Positions 32,075 through 44,593 of a stretch of 64,000 bases of DNA are shown piece by piece. Made by a program: the position numbers and the translations under genes. Source of the DNA: Nicotiana tabacum. Taxonomy: Eukaryota; Streptophyta; Magnoliopsida; Solanales; Solanaceae. A model generated the notes under the pieces. The model worked only from the letters and a program-made list of their open reading frames with translations. It had not been told where the DNA came from and searched no databases. The stretch is taken from NCBI RefSeq assembly GCF_000715075.1, contig NC_134087.1, forward strand, positions 188,821,276 to 188,885,275, in the 5' to 3' direction. Each line of letters begins with the position of its first letter. The first letter of the stretch is position 1.

Positions 32075-35000
32075 TATTGATACCCAATTTTTCCCTATGT
32101 ATTTTATACCCAAAATATTTTCAAAATAACATATATGTGCATATATAAGCACACCCAAGAGTTTTGGTATTTTTTGTGTTTTTTAAACCAATTTACTGCC
32201 TATTTTAATACCACAAAATCCAATAACTATTCTCAAAAATTATCATTTTTGATGAATAACTTATTTCATTATCTTATTTACACCAAAATATAATTAAGGT
32301 GATTTTTTCATATTTTTACCAATTTATTTGGCATTTTTAAAGCTAAATTGCATATAATTGCAATTATAGCCTATTTTGTAATTAATAGCATTTTATAAAA
32401 ATAAAATTTGCTACAATATTTTTAAACTAATATTTATATAATATTTGGCTACCTAGTATTTTTAATTTGCTTTTAAAATCGTTATTACTATTTTTATAAA
32501 ATAGAAAGGGGAAAAGTGGCTATTTAAAACCTAGTCCAGTTGCATTTCAATTACAGCCCAAATTGCACCCCAATTCGACCCAATTTCAATTGAGACCCGA
32601 CCCACACTCCATTTGGATACCCGGTCCAACTTTGTTTTGATCTGAGCCGCTGATCAAACGAGATCAACGGCCCAGATTAATTTGCCTAAAATAAATCAAA
32701 CGACCCCCCTTCCCTTTACCCTCATTTTGCAAAAAGACAGGTCTCTCTCTATGCTGACGTTTGCTCTCCCTTCTCTCTAGAACCTTTTGGTTCTCTCTTT
32801 CTGCTCCGATGGACTTTGTCGCCTCTCCAACCAACTCCATTCTCACTTTTCTCGACCTCTAGCCGCCATGAAACCTCGTCTCGTTGCTTCTCTCTTAGCC
32901 TTGAAGCCCTAGAGACATCCACCATGGAAGGCGGTCCCTGGAACCTCGCTTGGCTTATCTCCGGTCTTTCTTCGGTGGGTTTTGGTCCGATGATGCTTTA
33001 AATGTCGTTGTTAACAAGTTTCACGGCCAGGTTCCTCATCTCACTGATTTTATTGCAAACCCTAATTTTTGCCTAAATCTCTTAATCTACGTATTTTTAA
33101 ACGATTTCTAGTTTATTCTTTGAGTTCTACACTACTTATTACTCGATATCTTCGATTAGTTCAAGTTTTTAAACGTTCTTGTTCCTCTTTTCAAAACTAG
33201 GGTTTCCGACCCACTTTCAAAATCACCATGCCTTCTATTTCTTTTGAGTATTATGTGAATATGCCTATGTTTATGCCATGTTATGAGTTTGTTTGTTTCC
33301 GAGTTAGTCCAAGTTCCATGCTTTAAATCTTTACTAGGGTTCCGACTCTCCACTATTTATATGATTCCTTACTTAGGGTTCTTAGCTTTGTGACTATTGT
33401 GTTTAAATAAGTTTAATTCCTTTCTTTACTGAATATTCTGTTAATTCCGAGCATCTCTTTGAATCCCTGATTCGTATGTGTTTTCCTTAAGGGTTCTTAC
33501 ATTGATTTTTCAAATTGTTTCCTTACTTGTGAGTTGCCTTCTATACTTGGTACTGATTCCCTCTAATTTTGGTCTTGTCTGCGATTCTTTGACTGATTTT
33601 CAGAGTTGATTTATATTTTTACCATATTTGTGCACTTAAACATCTTTTTTTTAAGTATTCAGCATATACTTTCCTTGTTTGAATCATTGTGTATCTAGCC
33701 CTTATTGCATACTTATTGCATACTACTTCTTACTATGGTATAATCAGTCATCTTACTGATTCTTTTCCTTACTTGATAACCTGTACTCCCATTCGAATCA
33801 TGAATCCCTAATTTAATTGAATTAAGTCTTGTGATTGATTCAATTTGGTACTGTTTCTATAACTATACACTTACTGCCTTGTTCTCTATTGTTTTAAAAA
33901 AAATCTATAAGTACTACTATTCCTTCCTCACACAGGGGACAGAATTATTTTCTGAACTCTCTCTTAAATAAAAATATTCAGTACTCTCTCTTTGTTTCAC
34001 ACAATCTCTCTCCTCTTGTGACTACTGGTTTCTCCACTAGTTTGAAACTCAGGCTGAGTTTTAGACTATTTCACTATTCCATTATATTGCTGCTCACTTC
34101 TACCGCTGCTCACTTCTGCTATTGCTGCTCACTCTTGCTATTGTTGCTGCTTCTCTATACTACTGATCTCTCTCTGCACACTCTCTGTATATTGTTGCTC
34201 ACTCCTTGCAAACTGTTGCTCACCATCTTGCATATTATAACTCACCACTACCCTGCATTACTTTACCTTCAACGGGTATGTCTCCTATTTGATTTACAGT
34301 GACAAAAGCAATATGTTTCTATTTGTGTTACACTTCCTTTTGTTTCTTGCATGTTTCTACTTATGGTTTTGTTGTTCTTACTGCAATTAGCATGCCTCTG
34401 TGCTGATTAATATAGTCTGGCATGCCTGTGCTTGTTTCCTGCATGTTTCTCCTTACTTCCCTAACCCCAGAATATTATTAGCATGTTATTCAGGACCCTT
34501 TAGCTATTAAGTGACCCTGAACCTCTTCTTGATATGTGAGTCTGTCAATCTAATGTTGTTAAGCCCCTGACCCCTTTGTGTGGAACCCGCTTGATTGTTT
34601 AAGTTCTGAAGTGCTTCTCTTGATGTTCTGTGTATATGTAACTGTGTTCTTGCTTGTGAGTTATTTGGTCCCTTTCCTCCTACCCCTGTTGGCGTTCCCT
34701 GAGTGCTGTGTGACTCTTTGCTTTCAAAACTGGTTCCATATTAACTGTTTTCAAACTCAAGTGATTACTTTTCTCTCAAAACTGTTTTCATGTGAATCCT
34801 CTTTCAATTGTTTTCAACTCAACTTCTTCAAATTCTATCACAGTCTCACTACTCCTAGAACTTAGGTTCTACCCCCTTAGTGTAAGCATTGCTTTTGGTA
34901 CCTTGAGTACCCACTGAACTTTGATGCACAAGGCTGATAATTCCACACTTGCACTTGTCTTGTATTGTTTTGGGTGCCTGGTATTGGCCAAGGGTCCCAA

Positions 35001-36942
35001 TGGACCCTTAGGGAGCTTTGCCGCACCCAAACCTTGGTAAAGGCTGTGAAACTCGAAAGAAGTGAGGATTATTTGGGCCTGGCTAAAGGCTCCCTATAGA
35101 TTAACTTCTTATTTTTACTCTTCACTACTGTAATTTAATCACATTGGTCTGTAATAACTTGTAACGAACAATGGGGTTTATAGTGCAATTGGGTGGGATT
35201 ATGCATGCTTAGCTTTAAGTAATGGGTAGAGAACATGTCTATAGGATTTTACTTACCTACTTGTGCAATAGAAACCATTTCTAGGGGCATACATCTCATA
35301 CAACTAGAGGTCCTGTCTTTAAGCTCTCTTACTATCAGCTTGTTATTTACTTTATAACCACAATCAGTTAATAATCAACAATGCTGCCATTGCATTTAGA
35401 TACCATGCTTTAGGACCTTTGTGTGCATTAGATATCATGTATGTAGGGTTGTGTTTGCAACTGTTGAATACTTCACTAATTTCGTTTAACAGATATAAGT
35501 CTGGTTAACAGGTTTTTTTTAAAACTGGAAAATAAGTATGCACGTCCACTTTCTTTTATGATTAAACAGCGCCTAGGCAATCCTTAGGCCGGATAAAATC
35601 GATTAACCGTATTATCATGTTTAAACCATTCAACATCTTTAGACTGTCCAAATTTGTTTCCCTTCTCTGAGATACGCTTGGTTCTTACTAAACTCCTAAA
35701 ATAATCATATCTGTGCAAATACTTTCTATTTAGTTACCTTTTCCAGAATTGTGTTACTGTTTTTTTTTCCTAAAACTCATCAGGACACTATGCCTTCTGT
35801 AATTTTCCAAAACTATAGTTCAAACTAATATACTTATATGCTCTCAGATTTACACTTCTGAATGGTTTTACATCTGTGCTAAACGTTTTCCTACCTCTTC
35901 TGTCCGAAATTATTTTCATAACAGAATACTATACCTACTATGCCCTATCATATATTTTTGAGTATGTTTAAAATGCTTTCTCCGATTTCTAAACTGTTAC
36001 GTATCTCCTGTCTTTTCTCAAGTTCAAAAAGTGTGCGTCCAACCCCTCTTGCAAATTCTGTTTAAACTCTTCAACTCCTATCTTAACATATTTTCGCACA
36101 TTCCAGCTTTTAACTCTCATTTCCTTAGACCTTAAATGTGATTGAGACGTGCTAATCATGTGTCCATCTGTGGAGGGATATTTGAGCCTTTTACATGCCT
36201 TTATATGATTCCTTACATGAAGTCCTATTTGTTTTTGCATGTTGCCTAGTGTTTTGACCTTTAAACCTAAGGGTTCAACCTAGTCCTCACCTCATAGGAA
36301 TAGCGGTCCTAAATAGCCTCTAGGACCTATAGGACGGGATGGGTAATAGCACGCACTAAGCACTCATGACCAATACACTTGCTTAAAATAACCTCTACGG
36401 GGTGGGAAGGGTAAAATATGGAGATGATGACCGGTGCGCTAATATCTCGTGTGAGAATGATTGCTGGGTATTGCACCGAAGTGATCCATATTATAGTTAA
36501 ACCTAGGACCCTTTTCTTTGCTTTTCCTTCATTTAAATTAACGTTTTCCTCAAACTAAGCTTTCTTTTTTCCAAAAAAAATCACTTGTGTCTTTCTTCTT
36601 TCAAAATTGTCAACTTGTTTATATTTCTTATGTGCAAACATTGTCTGTTACTTCTACTCTTCTTAAAATCATAGCTAAGTACGGCCGGGAACCACACTAG
36701 TGGATCTTGAGGGGTGCCTAACACCTTCCCCTCGAGATAATCTCAAGCCCTTACCCGAACTCTGGTTTTCTTCCAAAAAATCTTCTTCTTTTCTCTAAAG
36801 TGTCCTAATGCACTATAATCATTAGGTGGCAACTCTTCAAATTCCATAACCCGATTCCTCAAAAGAGAATAAGAACTTGCTCTACTTTAAAAGCTCGGGG
36901 GGTCGTTTTAAAAGCTCTACTTTGTGCCCCACACTCCAAAAC
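32075..36942 (+). mobile_element. E1 3' LTR
   Basis: It starts TATTGATACCC (the usual TG is changed to TA) and matches the 5' LTR to 36638. It then continues with the U5 end missing from the 5' copy: GGGAACCACACTAGTGGATC, a CACCTTCCCCTCGAGATAAT motif and CATTAGGTGGCAACTCTTC, all also present in E2. The precise terminus is not clear; TGTGCCCCACA at 36932-36942 is the best guess. Confidence 0.8.
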
Positions 36943-38422
36943 ACAAAAACTTGCTTTGAAAAGGGAAGCTCTCAAAAACCTAACTTCTTCCAAGGTCCCT
37001 CCATCATCTAAGGTAATTTCTAATGGTGATTCTAAGTTAATTTTAAATTTTCCAACACCTTATTAACATGGGTAAACCCTTCAAATCATTAGATATTCGA
37101 TTGGAACATCATTGTTGAGAAAAGAAACTCTAGAGCTCGAATTCAAAAGGATGAACGTCAAAAAGGTAATATCTTTACCCTCTAATTGATTATAGCATTG
37201 GATTAATGATTATACACTCTAAGTTCATGAGGTGTGAGTTGATGGGTTTGATAGAAAAGCACAAACGGTTATAGGGTTGGGTTGTTGATTGTTGATTATT
37301 GATTAAGGGTATTGTTTATCTTATGGGTGATGAAGCACGATATTGATTATAACAATTTGATATTTTAGAATTTATCTAGGAGCAAGAGCATTGGTTGTTA
37401 GGTGTATAAATATCATTAATTAGGGCTTTGAGGCTTTCCGCCCATAAGGTGTTATCGTTAAATGAGGCGACGAACATTGTGATACGCTTAAAGGGCCAGA
37501 GTTAAGGTATGTGAGGCTAACTCTATTTATGTTTGGGAATGTTTATGCTTCTCCCTACATCTTATTATTTATGACTATTATGAATTTTCTTAGAAAGTAA
37601 TTATGCCTCAGTTCCATGAATAGTTGTAGAACTTCCATTCTCTAGATGACATAGTTTCATAATTCGTTCAATATCCTATGAGTCTCATTTATGAAAAATC
37701 AGTTAATTATGAATACACGTCTCAGTCTAGTTCTATTCAGCGTTCCAGTATTTTGTAACTCAAGATGGTTCGGTATTTCAGTATCATGTATTGCAGTATG
37801 ATCCTCAGTTCCTTATTCTATATCCCTGAATATGGGACACCTATATTTGGGTCTCAGGAAGTAGTTTATGCTTTATGCGTATTTGGGCCTAAGGCCGCAG
37901 TTTATGTTTTATGCATATTTGGGCATGAGGCCGTAGTTTATGCTTTATGCATCTTTGGGCCTAAGGCCGTAGTTTTGTATTCGTATACTTGGGCCTAGGC
38001 CATAGCTTGTGCAGATGTAAATTGGGCCCAAGGCCATAGTTTATGTATTCAGATAAACATGCGGTTCACCATTCATAAGAGGGAGTATCCATATTCTTAC
38101 TTCCTTGTTCAGTTATCAGTTATTAGTTATCAACCATCAGTTATCAGTTTAGTTTTAGTTTTAGTATTTACAGTTCTTTCTTTTAGTTGTTTTGCATACC
38201 AGTGTAATTCAAATATACTAACGTCCATTTTGCCCGAGGCCTGCATTTCGCGATGCAGGTAGCGATTTACTGGTTGACAATTCTACTTGCTAGGACTTCT
38301 CGTATCAGCTATTGGTGAGCCCTAGTCTTTCAGGGCATTTCAGCTAGTAAGGTATGACGGGGACCTTGTCCCGATAAATAATTGGCATTTCATTATTCTT
38401 TAGAGGCTTTGTAGACTATAGT
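36943..38422 (+). mobile_element. Family C LTR, segment 2
   Basis: This continues the LTR begun at 17183. It contains A+T-rich U3/R-like sequence, a five-copy ~36-base repeat (37847-38050) and, near the end, GCCCGAGGCCTGCATTTCGC. It is interrupted at 38422 by the solo family B LTR. The left edge is approximate because the E1 terminus is uncertain. Confidence 0.65.
37847..38050 (+). repeat. Five-copy ~36-base tandem repeat in the family C LTR
   Basis: Units have the form TTTGGGCCTAAGGCCGTAGT followed by TTATGCTTTATGCAT, with the embedded palindrome GGGCCTAAGGCC. Later units are shorter and diverged. Confidence 0.8.
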
Positions 38423-41093
38423 TATAACGACTCGGCCGGTCGTTTTGATAGTTATAGCCATGATCCCCTATTTACCGCTTCTCCCATACCTATTTCTATT
38501 GTTCTGACTTACCAGAGGTTTCGTTTTGGTTTTGGAGTGTTTTGGGACACTTAGTCCCAAAACGGAGGCTTAAGCCTTAAGATTTGGACCGTAGTCAGAA
38601 CTGTGTTAAGATGACTACAAAATGGAGTTCCGTCGATTTTGTTAGCTCCGTTGGGTAGTTTTGGGCTTAGGGGTGTGTCCGAATTATTTTTTGGAGGTCT
38701 GTAGCGGATTTAGGCTTGAAATGGCGAAAGTTAAATTTTTGGAGATTTGGACCGGTAGTGAACTTTTTGATATCGGGGTCCAATTCTGATTCCGAAAGTT
38801 GAAATAGGTTTGTAATGTTGAATATGACTTGTGTGCAAAATTTGAGGTCAATCGGACGTGGTTTGATAGGTTTCGGCATCGGTTGTGAAAGTTTGAAAGT
38901 TTCAAGTTCTTTAAGTTTGATATAGAGGGTCATTCATGTTTTTAGCATTGTTTGATGTGATTTGAGGGCTCGACTAAGTTTTTATAGTGTTTTAGGATAT
39001 GTTGGTATAATTGGTTGAGGTCCCCGGGGCCTCAGGTGAGTTTCGGGTGCTTAACAGAATGAACTTTGGACTTATGCAATTGCTGAAGCTATCTGAGTTG
39101 TGGTATTTTCGCACCTATGGTGGGGAGACCGCAGGTACAGGCTCGCAATTCCAGAGAAGCAACCGTAGAAACGGAAATGGAGGACTTGCCAGGGATCACA
39201 GGTGCGAGGTGAGTTCCGCAGCTACGATGCCCGCAGATGCGCTAGAATGTACGCATAAGCGGTGAAGGACCACAAAAGCAGAGAAGTTTCCGTAGGAGCT
39301 GCCGCGTAGGTGCAGCCCATTGCTCGCAGATGTGGACCAAGTTCCTTTAAGTCATTTTTGCACCTGCGATGGAAATTCCGTAGGTGCAACGTCACAGGTG
39401 CGATTCTTGGCTCGCAGGTGCGAGATTGCTGGGCAGAAAAGGGCTAAGTGCGAGGGTTTGATTTCATTCTTCATTTTTGGACCTAGAGAGCTCGGATTAA
39501 GGCGAAATTTCGAGGGATTTTCAGAGAAAGCTTGTGGGTAACGATTTTTAACTCCTTTATGGCTATATCCCACCAATCTATGGTTAATTTCATCATTTAA
39601 TTAGGGATTTGAGTTAGAAAGTTTGGAGGGAAATGGTAGAAACTTCATAGACTAAAATTTCGAGTTTTGGAAGACGATTTAAGGTCGGATTCGAGTAATT
39701 CTTGTATGGTTAGACTCGTGAGTGAATGGATGTTCATATTTTGTGATTTTTACTTGATTCCAAGACGTGGGCCCGGGGATACTTTTTGGGCAATTTTCCA
39801 ATTTCTTGCTTTAGCTTTGATTTCATTAGCTAGATTAGTTTCTTGTAGTTATATTTATGTTATGTAATTGATTTTGGCTAGATTTGGGCCATCCACAGTT
39901 GTATATTCATGGAAAGAGCATTGTTACGGATTGATTTGAGCTTGGTTCGAGGTGAGTGGTTTGCCTAACCTTGTGTGGGGGAATTCCCTAGGATTTGGTA
40001 CCGTTTTGATATGTGAACACCATATACATGAAGTGACGAGTGCGTACATGAGCTATTTGTTGTAAAACTCCGTTTTTCACTAAGTAATAACCTATTTCAC
40101 TTTATTTGAGCTACACTAGCATATGTAATTATCTTGTTATAATAACATATCTATGTGTCTTAATTGCCCATTTGAACTTTGTGCAGCATGCTTAGTGAAT
40201 TCCCTGCTTCTTCCTTGACTTGTACTTAGTCTAAATTGTAGGATTTCGTGTTGTAGCTGTTATTCTATTGTTTGAGCTGCGTATTTACTTTTGGGACTAC
40301 GCGATGGTATTCCGGGAGATCCCCTTGCATATTTACTTTTGGGACTACGAAACGGTATTCCGGGAGATTCCCTATCTTGCATATTTACTTTGGGACTACG
40401 GAACGGTATTCCGGAAGATCTCCTACACATTTACGTTTGGGACTACAAGAGGGTATCTCGATCCCCTGTTGTTATCTCTTTGTACTGAGCTGTTACCTTT
40501 TTATGATTTCATTCTTGTTAAATTTCGGTCTTTATTTTATTGCGATATTTTACTCTGTCTTTTTTTTATTATTATGTATATACTAGTAGGGCCCTGACCT
40601 GACCTCGTCACTACTCGACCGAGATTAGGCTTGGCACTTATTGGGTACCGCTGTGGTGTACTAATGCCCTTCCCTGCAGATATTTTTCATGTGCAGATTT
40701 AGGTACTACTTATCAGCCGCATTATCAGTGAGTCAAAACATCTTGGAAGACTTCAAGGTATATATGCCGCGTCCGCAGACCTCAGAGTCTCTTTCTACTC
40801 TTTCCCATGTCAAACACTTCTTGTATTCCCTTTTGTTAGACCTTGGAGTATAGATATACTATTTTCTTTCTATAGTTTGTGACTTGTGATGTTCTGGGTT
40901 TTGGGCTGAATGTGTATTACTGAGTATTTGGTTATTGTATATACTGAGCGATATCTTAATTGCTTATTTAAAATTTCCTGATAGTTATTAGCTTTTATGT
41001 TTTCATTTCATTTTGTGTAATGTTAGGCTTACCTAGTCATAGAGACTAGGTGCCATCATGACGGTTCACGAAGGAAGAACTTGGGTCGTGACA
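38423..41093 (+). mobile_element. Solo LTR of family B with 5-bp target duplication
   Basis: It starts TATAACGACTCGGCCGGTCG (family start TGTAACGACCCG, changed by transitions) and ends GGGTCGTGACA. It is flanked by ATAGT at 38418-38422 and at 41094-41098. No internal region or primer site is present, so LTR-LTR recombination after insertion is the simplest history. It carries a ~54-base repeat at 40267-40470 and a CCTAGT/ACTAGG hairpin near its end (41034-41052). Confidence 0.92.
40267..40470 (+). repeat. ~54-base tandem repeat, 3.5 copies, in the solo LTR
   Basis: Units have the form ATTTACTTTTGGGACTACG followed by GGTATTCCGGGAGATCCC. The last partial unit is diverged. Confidence 0.85.
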
Positions 41094-41098
41094 ATAGT

Positions 41099-41350
41099 CT
41101 AGCCAATCAGATGTTAGCAGGATTTTATGTGTTAGCCTTGTTGGCTACTCGTTTATCCTTGAAGATTTTTAGTACTTTCCGCATTTATGATATTTCACTC
41201 AGACTCTTTAGTGGATCAGCATGTTTCATATTTATATTCACCTTACTGTTATACCACATGTTGATCTAGCCATCCAGTTGGTTCGCTCGATCACAGGCAG
41301 TTAGGCACCGAGTGCCGTTTTACGCCCAGGCCGTGATTCGGGGCGTGATA
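41099..41350 (+). mobile_element. Family C LTR, segment 3 (end)
   Basis: It resumes after the ATAGT duplication and ends GATTCGGGGCGTGATA. The expected terminal TGACA is changed to TGATA by one transition. The next bases TAATT are the decayed partner of CAACT before 17183. Confidence 0.75.
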
Positions 41351-41399
41351 TAATTGAACAAGGTTATATAATTTAGGTAGGTTTTAGGATATTAACTCT
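41351..41399 (+). mobile_element. Long-TIR MITE, right end (split)
   Basis: The reverse complement reads AGAGTTAATATCCTAAAACC, matching the left end at 16842. This is the missing terminus of the MITE interrupted at 17182. Confidence 0.75.
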
Positions 41400-41602
41400 A
41401 TAAAAAAGAAGAGCTAACAGTTAAATCATAACTCACAAATTAAATCATGGTGAATGCTAACTCATGAAAATATTTTTTTTCATTATTCAGAAGAATAGTG
41501 TAAAATATTCATTACATTGTTCGTATATATAACTTAAATTCTATAAATTTAGACTATGGGGCTGAATGATATCAAGATGAAAATTGCAGTAATATAAAAA
41601 GG
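41400..41602. other. Intergenic sequence between the MITE and the family E LTR
   Basis: A+T-rich sequence with no feature identified. The last five bases AAAGG (41598-41602) would be the left target duplication of the family E element. Confidence 0.4.
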
Positions 41603-42399
41603 TGTGATGACCCAAAGGGTTATCTTATGTTCTAGAACCTGATTCTGCGCGCTTAAGCCTTAAAAATCTCATTTTTACCCTCTTCGATTTGTGTGCGCAG
41701 TCCGGGCATGTTTTGGAAAGCTTTTATGTTGAAAGTTGATGAAAAAAATAATTTTTGCCATAAAAGTTGATTTTTGTTGACATCGATCAATATTTTAAGT
41801 AAATGAACTCAGACCCATGTTTTGACGGTCCCAATGGGTCCATAATGAAATATGGGACCTGAGCTTATGTCCATAATCGAATTCTGAGGTCCCTAACTTG
41901 AGATATGAATTTTTGATGAAAATGGGAAATCTGAAAATTTAATGGTTTTTAAGAAATTATTAATGTTTGATATTATTGGTATCGGGTCCGTATTTTGATG
42001 TAGGAGCCCGGTACAGGTCTGTTATAATATTTAAGACTTGTTTGTGAAATTTGGTGAGAAACGGAGTTGGTTTGACATAATTCGGACGTCCGGTTGTGAA
42101 AATAGAGGTTTTAAAGCTTTCTCAAAAATTTTATTCGATTTGGTGTTCAATTCGTAGTTCTAGGTGTTATTTTGACGATTTGAACGCGCGAGCAAGTTCG
42201 TATGATATTTTAGGACTTGTGTTCATGTTTGGTTTGGAGCCCCGAGGGCTCGGGTGAGTTTTAGATAGGCTACGGGTGTTTTGAAACATAGAAAATATAG
42301 TGTGTTTGTTGCAGCTGGTGTTCTGATGCATTGTGCTTCGGGATCGCGAAGAGGATCTGGGATGGGGGAGGATTTTACTCTACGTGAATGCGGGACTAT

Positions 42400-42640
42400 T
42401 GTCGCGAAATCGGAGCACTGGGGGGATTTCTCTACGCGAACGCGAATGCGACCCGTCTCACGCGAACACGTAGCTTTAGCTAGGCTAGGTAGGGGAGATG
42501 AAGTAACTCTACGCGAACGCGAACCCTATCTCGCGAATGCAAAGGTCATGGGGGACAGACCTTCGCGAACGTGTTCAGTTACTCGCGATTGTGTAGGCCA
42601 CTCAGTCCCTACTCTTCGCAAATGCGACAGTGTTCACGCG
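42400..42640. repeat. Cluster of CGCGAACGCGAA-type motifs
   Basis: About ten copies of CGCGAA / TTCGCG-like motifs, with CTACGCGAACGCGAATGCG the clearest run, within 240 bases. This is CpG-rich against an A+T-rich background. Confidence 0.75.
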
Positions 42641-43731
42641 AACAGGATGAACACTATCGTCCAATTGATAAAACAGTCCCAAAACAGGACTTAAGCCATC
42701 CTTTCAAATTTTCAAAAGCTAGAAGACCTAGGGGCGATTTTCAAAAGATAATTTCTTTCCTAAAGTGTTGGTAATTGATTCTAAACCACTTTCTTTCAAT
42801 TACCCATTGCATTTCATGAAATTCTAACCTAAAAGATAATTTAGGTGTTCCTCGTAGAATTGGGGGTTTTTGGGTAGAAACTAGGGATTTGGGCAATTGG
42901 GGATTTAGACCTCGAATTGAGGTCGGATTCCAAAACCAATTTTATATCCGGGCTCGGGGGTGAATGGGTAAAAGGAATTTGGTCCAAACCTCAGTTTTGA
43001 CCAAGCGGACCCATGGCTGATTTTTGACTTTTTGGGGGGAAAGTTTGGAAAATCTAAATTTATGCATTGTGGTTGATTCCTTTAGCAATAATTGATTTTG
43101 TTGAGTTAATTGTGGCTAGATACGAGTGGTTTGGAGGTGGATACTAGAGGAAAATCGGTAATTGAGCATTGAGTTGCCCGCGAAGCGAGGTAAGTGTCGT
43201 GTCTAATTTTGACTCAAGGGATTAGGAACCCTTCACTTATTTGCTATATGAAATCCACATGAGCGGTGTATAGGTGAGGTGACGAGTACCTATGCCCCAC
43301 CAATTTACCTATTTTGCTGTTTCCTTCCCGTTCCTCTCATATTGTCTCATTTTCTGTCATAACTGCTACATGCTTTACTTGTATTTCCATGCTTAATTGC
43401 TACTTGTTAGTCATTGTTTCTCTTTGCTGAAAGTATTAGTTAGTTCGTAGTTTCATTGCCTCCTATTATTTGCTTAAGTTGTTTATCGGTACTTTCAAGG
43501 CATATTTTCTGGATTGGTCTCGCTGTGTAGTATTATTTGTGCAGATTCTATATTGAATGAGGTTTCCCTTTTCATAGTTCAGTTTGGTAATTATTTATTG
43601 TAAAGTCCTTGTGTTTTAACAAATTTAAATACTGACTGTGTACATTGGGTGTTTGGTTATGATATGGTGGGATCGGGCTGCATGCTACATCAGGTGTAAT
43701 AAGGGAGGATTGATATGGTGGAATAAGGGTG

Positions 43732-43732
43732 A

Positions 43733-43784
<52 letters not shown>
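43732..43784. repeat. (AT)n(AC)n microsatellite
   Basis: A short AT run followed by about 19 AC dinucleotides inside the family E LTR. It yields the artificial CV-repeat ORF on the minus strand. Confidence 0.95.
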
Positions 43785-43786
<2 letters not shown>

Positions 43787-44571
43787 GGTGGGATCAGGTT
43801 GCACGCCGAAATAAGTGGAATAAGGGTGGATTGATATAGTGAAATTACGACATCGATGTTTATATATGGTGGGATCGGGTTGCGCGCCGCAACAACCTAT
43901 ATGTTTCTATTTCTTGAGTTGAGTTGTTTTTCCGATATTTTTTTTTGAAATGGTAAGATTGGTAATTCTGGACAACATTGGTTTATCTTCGAGGTTGTGG
44001 TTATCATTTCCTTTTGGTTGTATAATTCTGCATTGTATTACGATTATTCTGTCGTTATTATATACTACATACAGGTTTTAGTGTAAGTGACCCACCTTAG
44101 CCTTGTCAGTACTTCGTAGAGGTTAGGCTCGGCACTTACCAGTAGATGGGTTCTGTTGTACTGATACTGCACTCTGCACATTGTGTAGATTTTGGAGTCG
44201 GTCCCAGCAACAGTTATTAGCGAGCTCGAATCGGACTATTGCGGAGACTTGAGGTACGGTTGTTCAGCACTCGCAGCTCCTGGAGTCCCTATCCTCTTTT
44301 CTTTTAGCTTTACAACTTCATTCAGACATCTTTGTACTTATTTCAAACCTTCATGTGTATTACTTTAGAAGCTCGTGCACTTGTAACACCGGGTTCAGGG
44401 AATTGTAATAGGTTTATCTTCTGCATTGATATTTTAGTTATTCCAGTTATCTTTCGTTGTTTAATTCAATTTTTAAAAATGGATAAATTGTTCTAATGTT
44501 GGCTTTCCTAGCAAAAGAAATGTTAGGTTCCATCACGGTCCCGGCGGTGGGAATTCCTAGTCGTGACTAGT

Positions 44572-44587
44572 TGGTATCAGAGCACTA
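44572..44587 (+). other. Primer binding site, tRNA-iMet type (family E)
   Basis: TGGTATCAGAGCACTA lies three bases after the LTR end. The element is interrupted six bases later by E2. Confidence 0.9.
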
Positions 44588-44593
44588 AGTTAC

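Larger units (their letters stand above)
17502..36942 (+). mobile_element. E1: Ogre/Tat-type Ty3/gypsy retrotransposon, degenerate
   Basis: The element is about 19.4 kb and lies inside a family C LTR. Order: 40 bases of 3'-internal-like sequence, 5' LTR with deleted end, leader remnant, small ORF, gag, protease plus G-patch, putative intron, RT, RNase H, second RNase H, integrase, a ~2-kb 3' non-coding region with a hairpin-repeat array, polypurine tract and 3' LTR. The dual RNase H and the pro/RT intron place it in the Tat clade, near Ogre. Nonsense codons occur in every coding segment and the primer site is gone, so it cannot act autonomously. The right edge is uncertain (about 36880-36942). 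Confidence 0.9.
41603..44568 (+). mobile_element. Family E gypsy 5' LTR (~3.0 kb)
   Basis: It starts TGTGATGACCCAAAGGG and ends GTCGTGACT, where ACA is expected, three bases before an iMet primer site. It has a cluster of CGCGAACGCGAA-type motifs (42400-42640), imperfect GGTGGGATCGGGTTGC repeats around an (AC)n tract (43663-43895), and the GAGGTTAGGCTCGGCACTTACC module shared with family D. The ORF at 42281-42694 covers the CGCGAA cluster and is not credible as a gene. Confidence 0.85.

Noticed and set aside
37500..37760. Possible host gene fragment between E1 and the solo LTR
   Set aside because: It is continuous with family C LTR sequence and lies between two firmly placed LTR segments. 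No ORF is supported.
42281..42694. 137-aa Arg/Glu-rich ORF in the family E LTR
   Set aside because: It coincides with the CGCGAA motif cluster, which generates an open frame by itself.
43572..43784. CVCVCV repeat protein on the minus strand
   Set aside because: Direct translation of the AC microsatellite.
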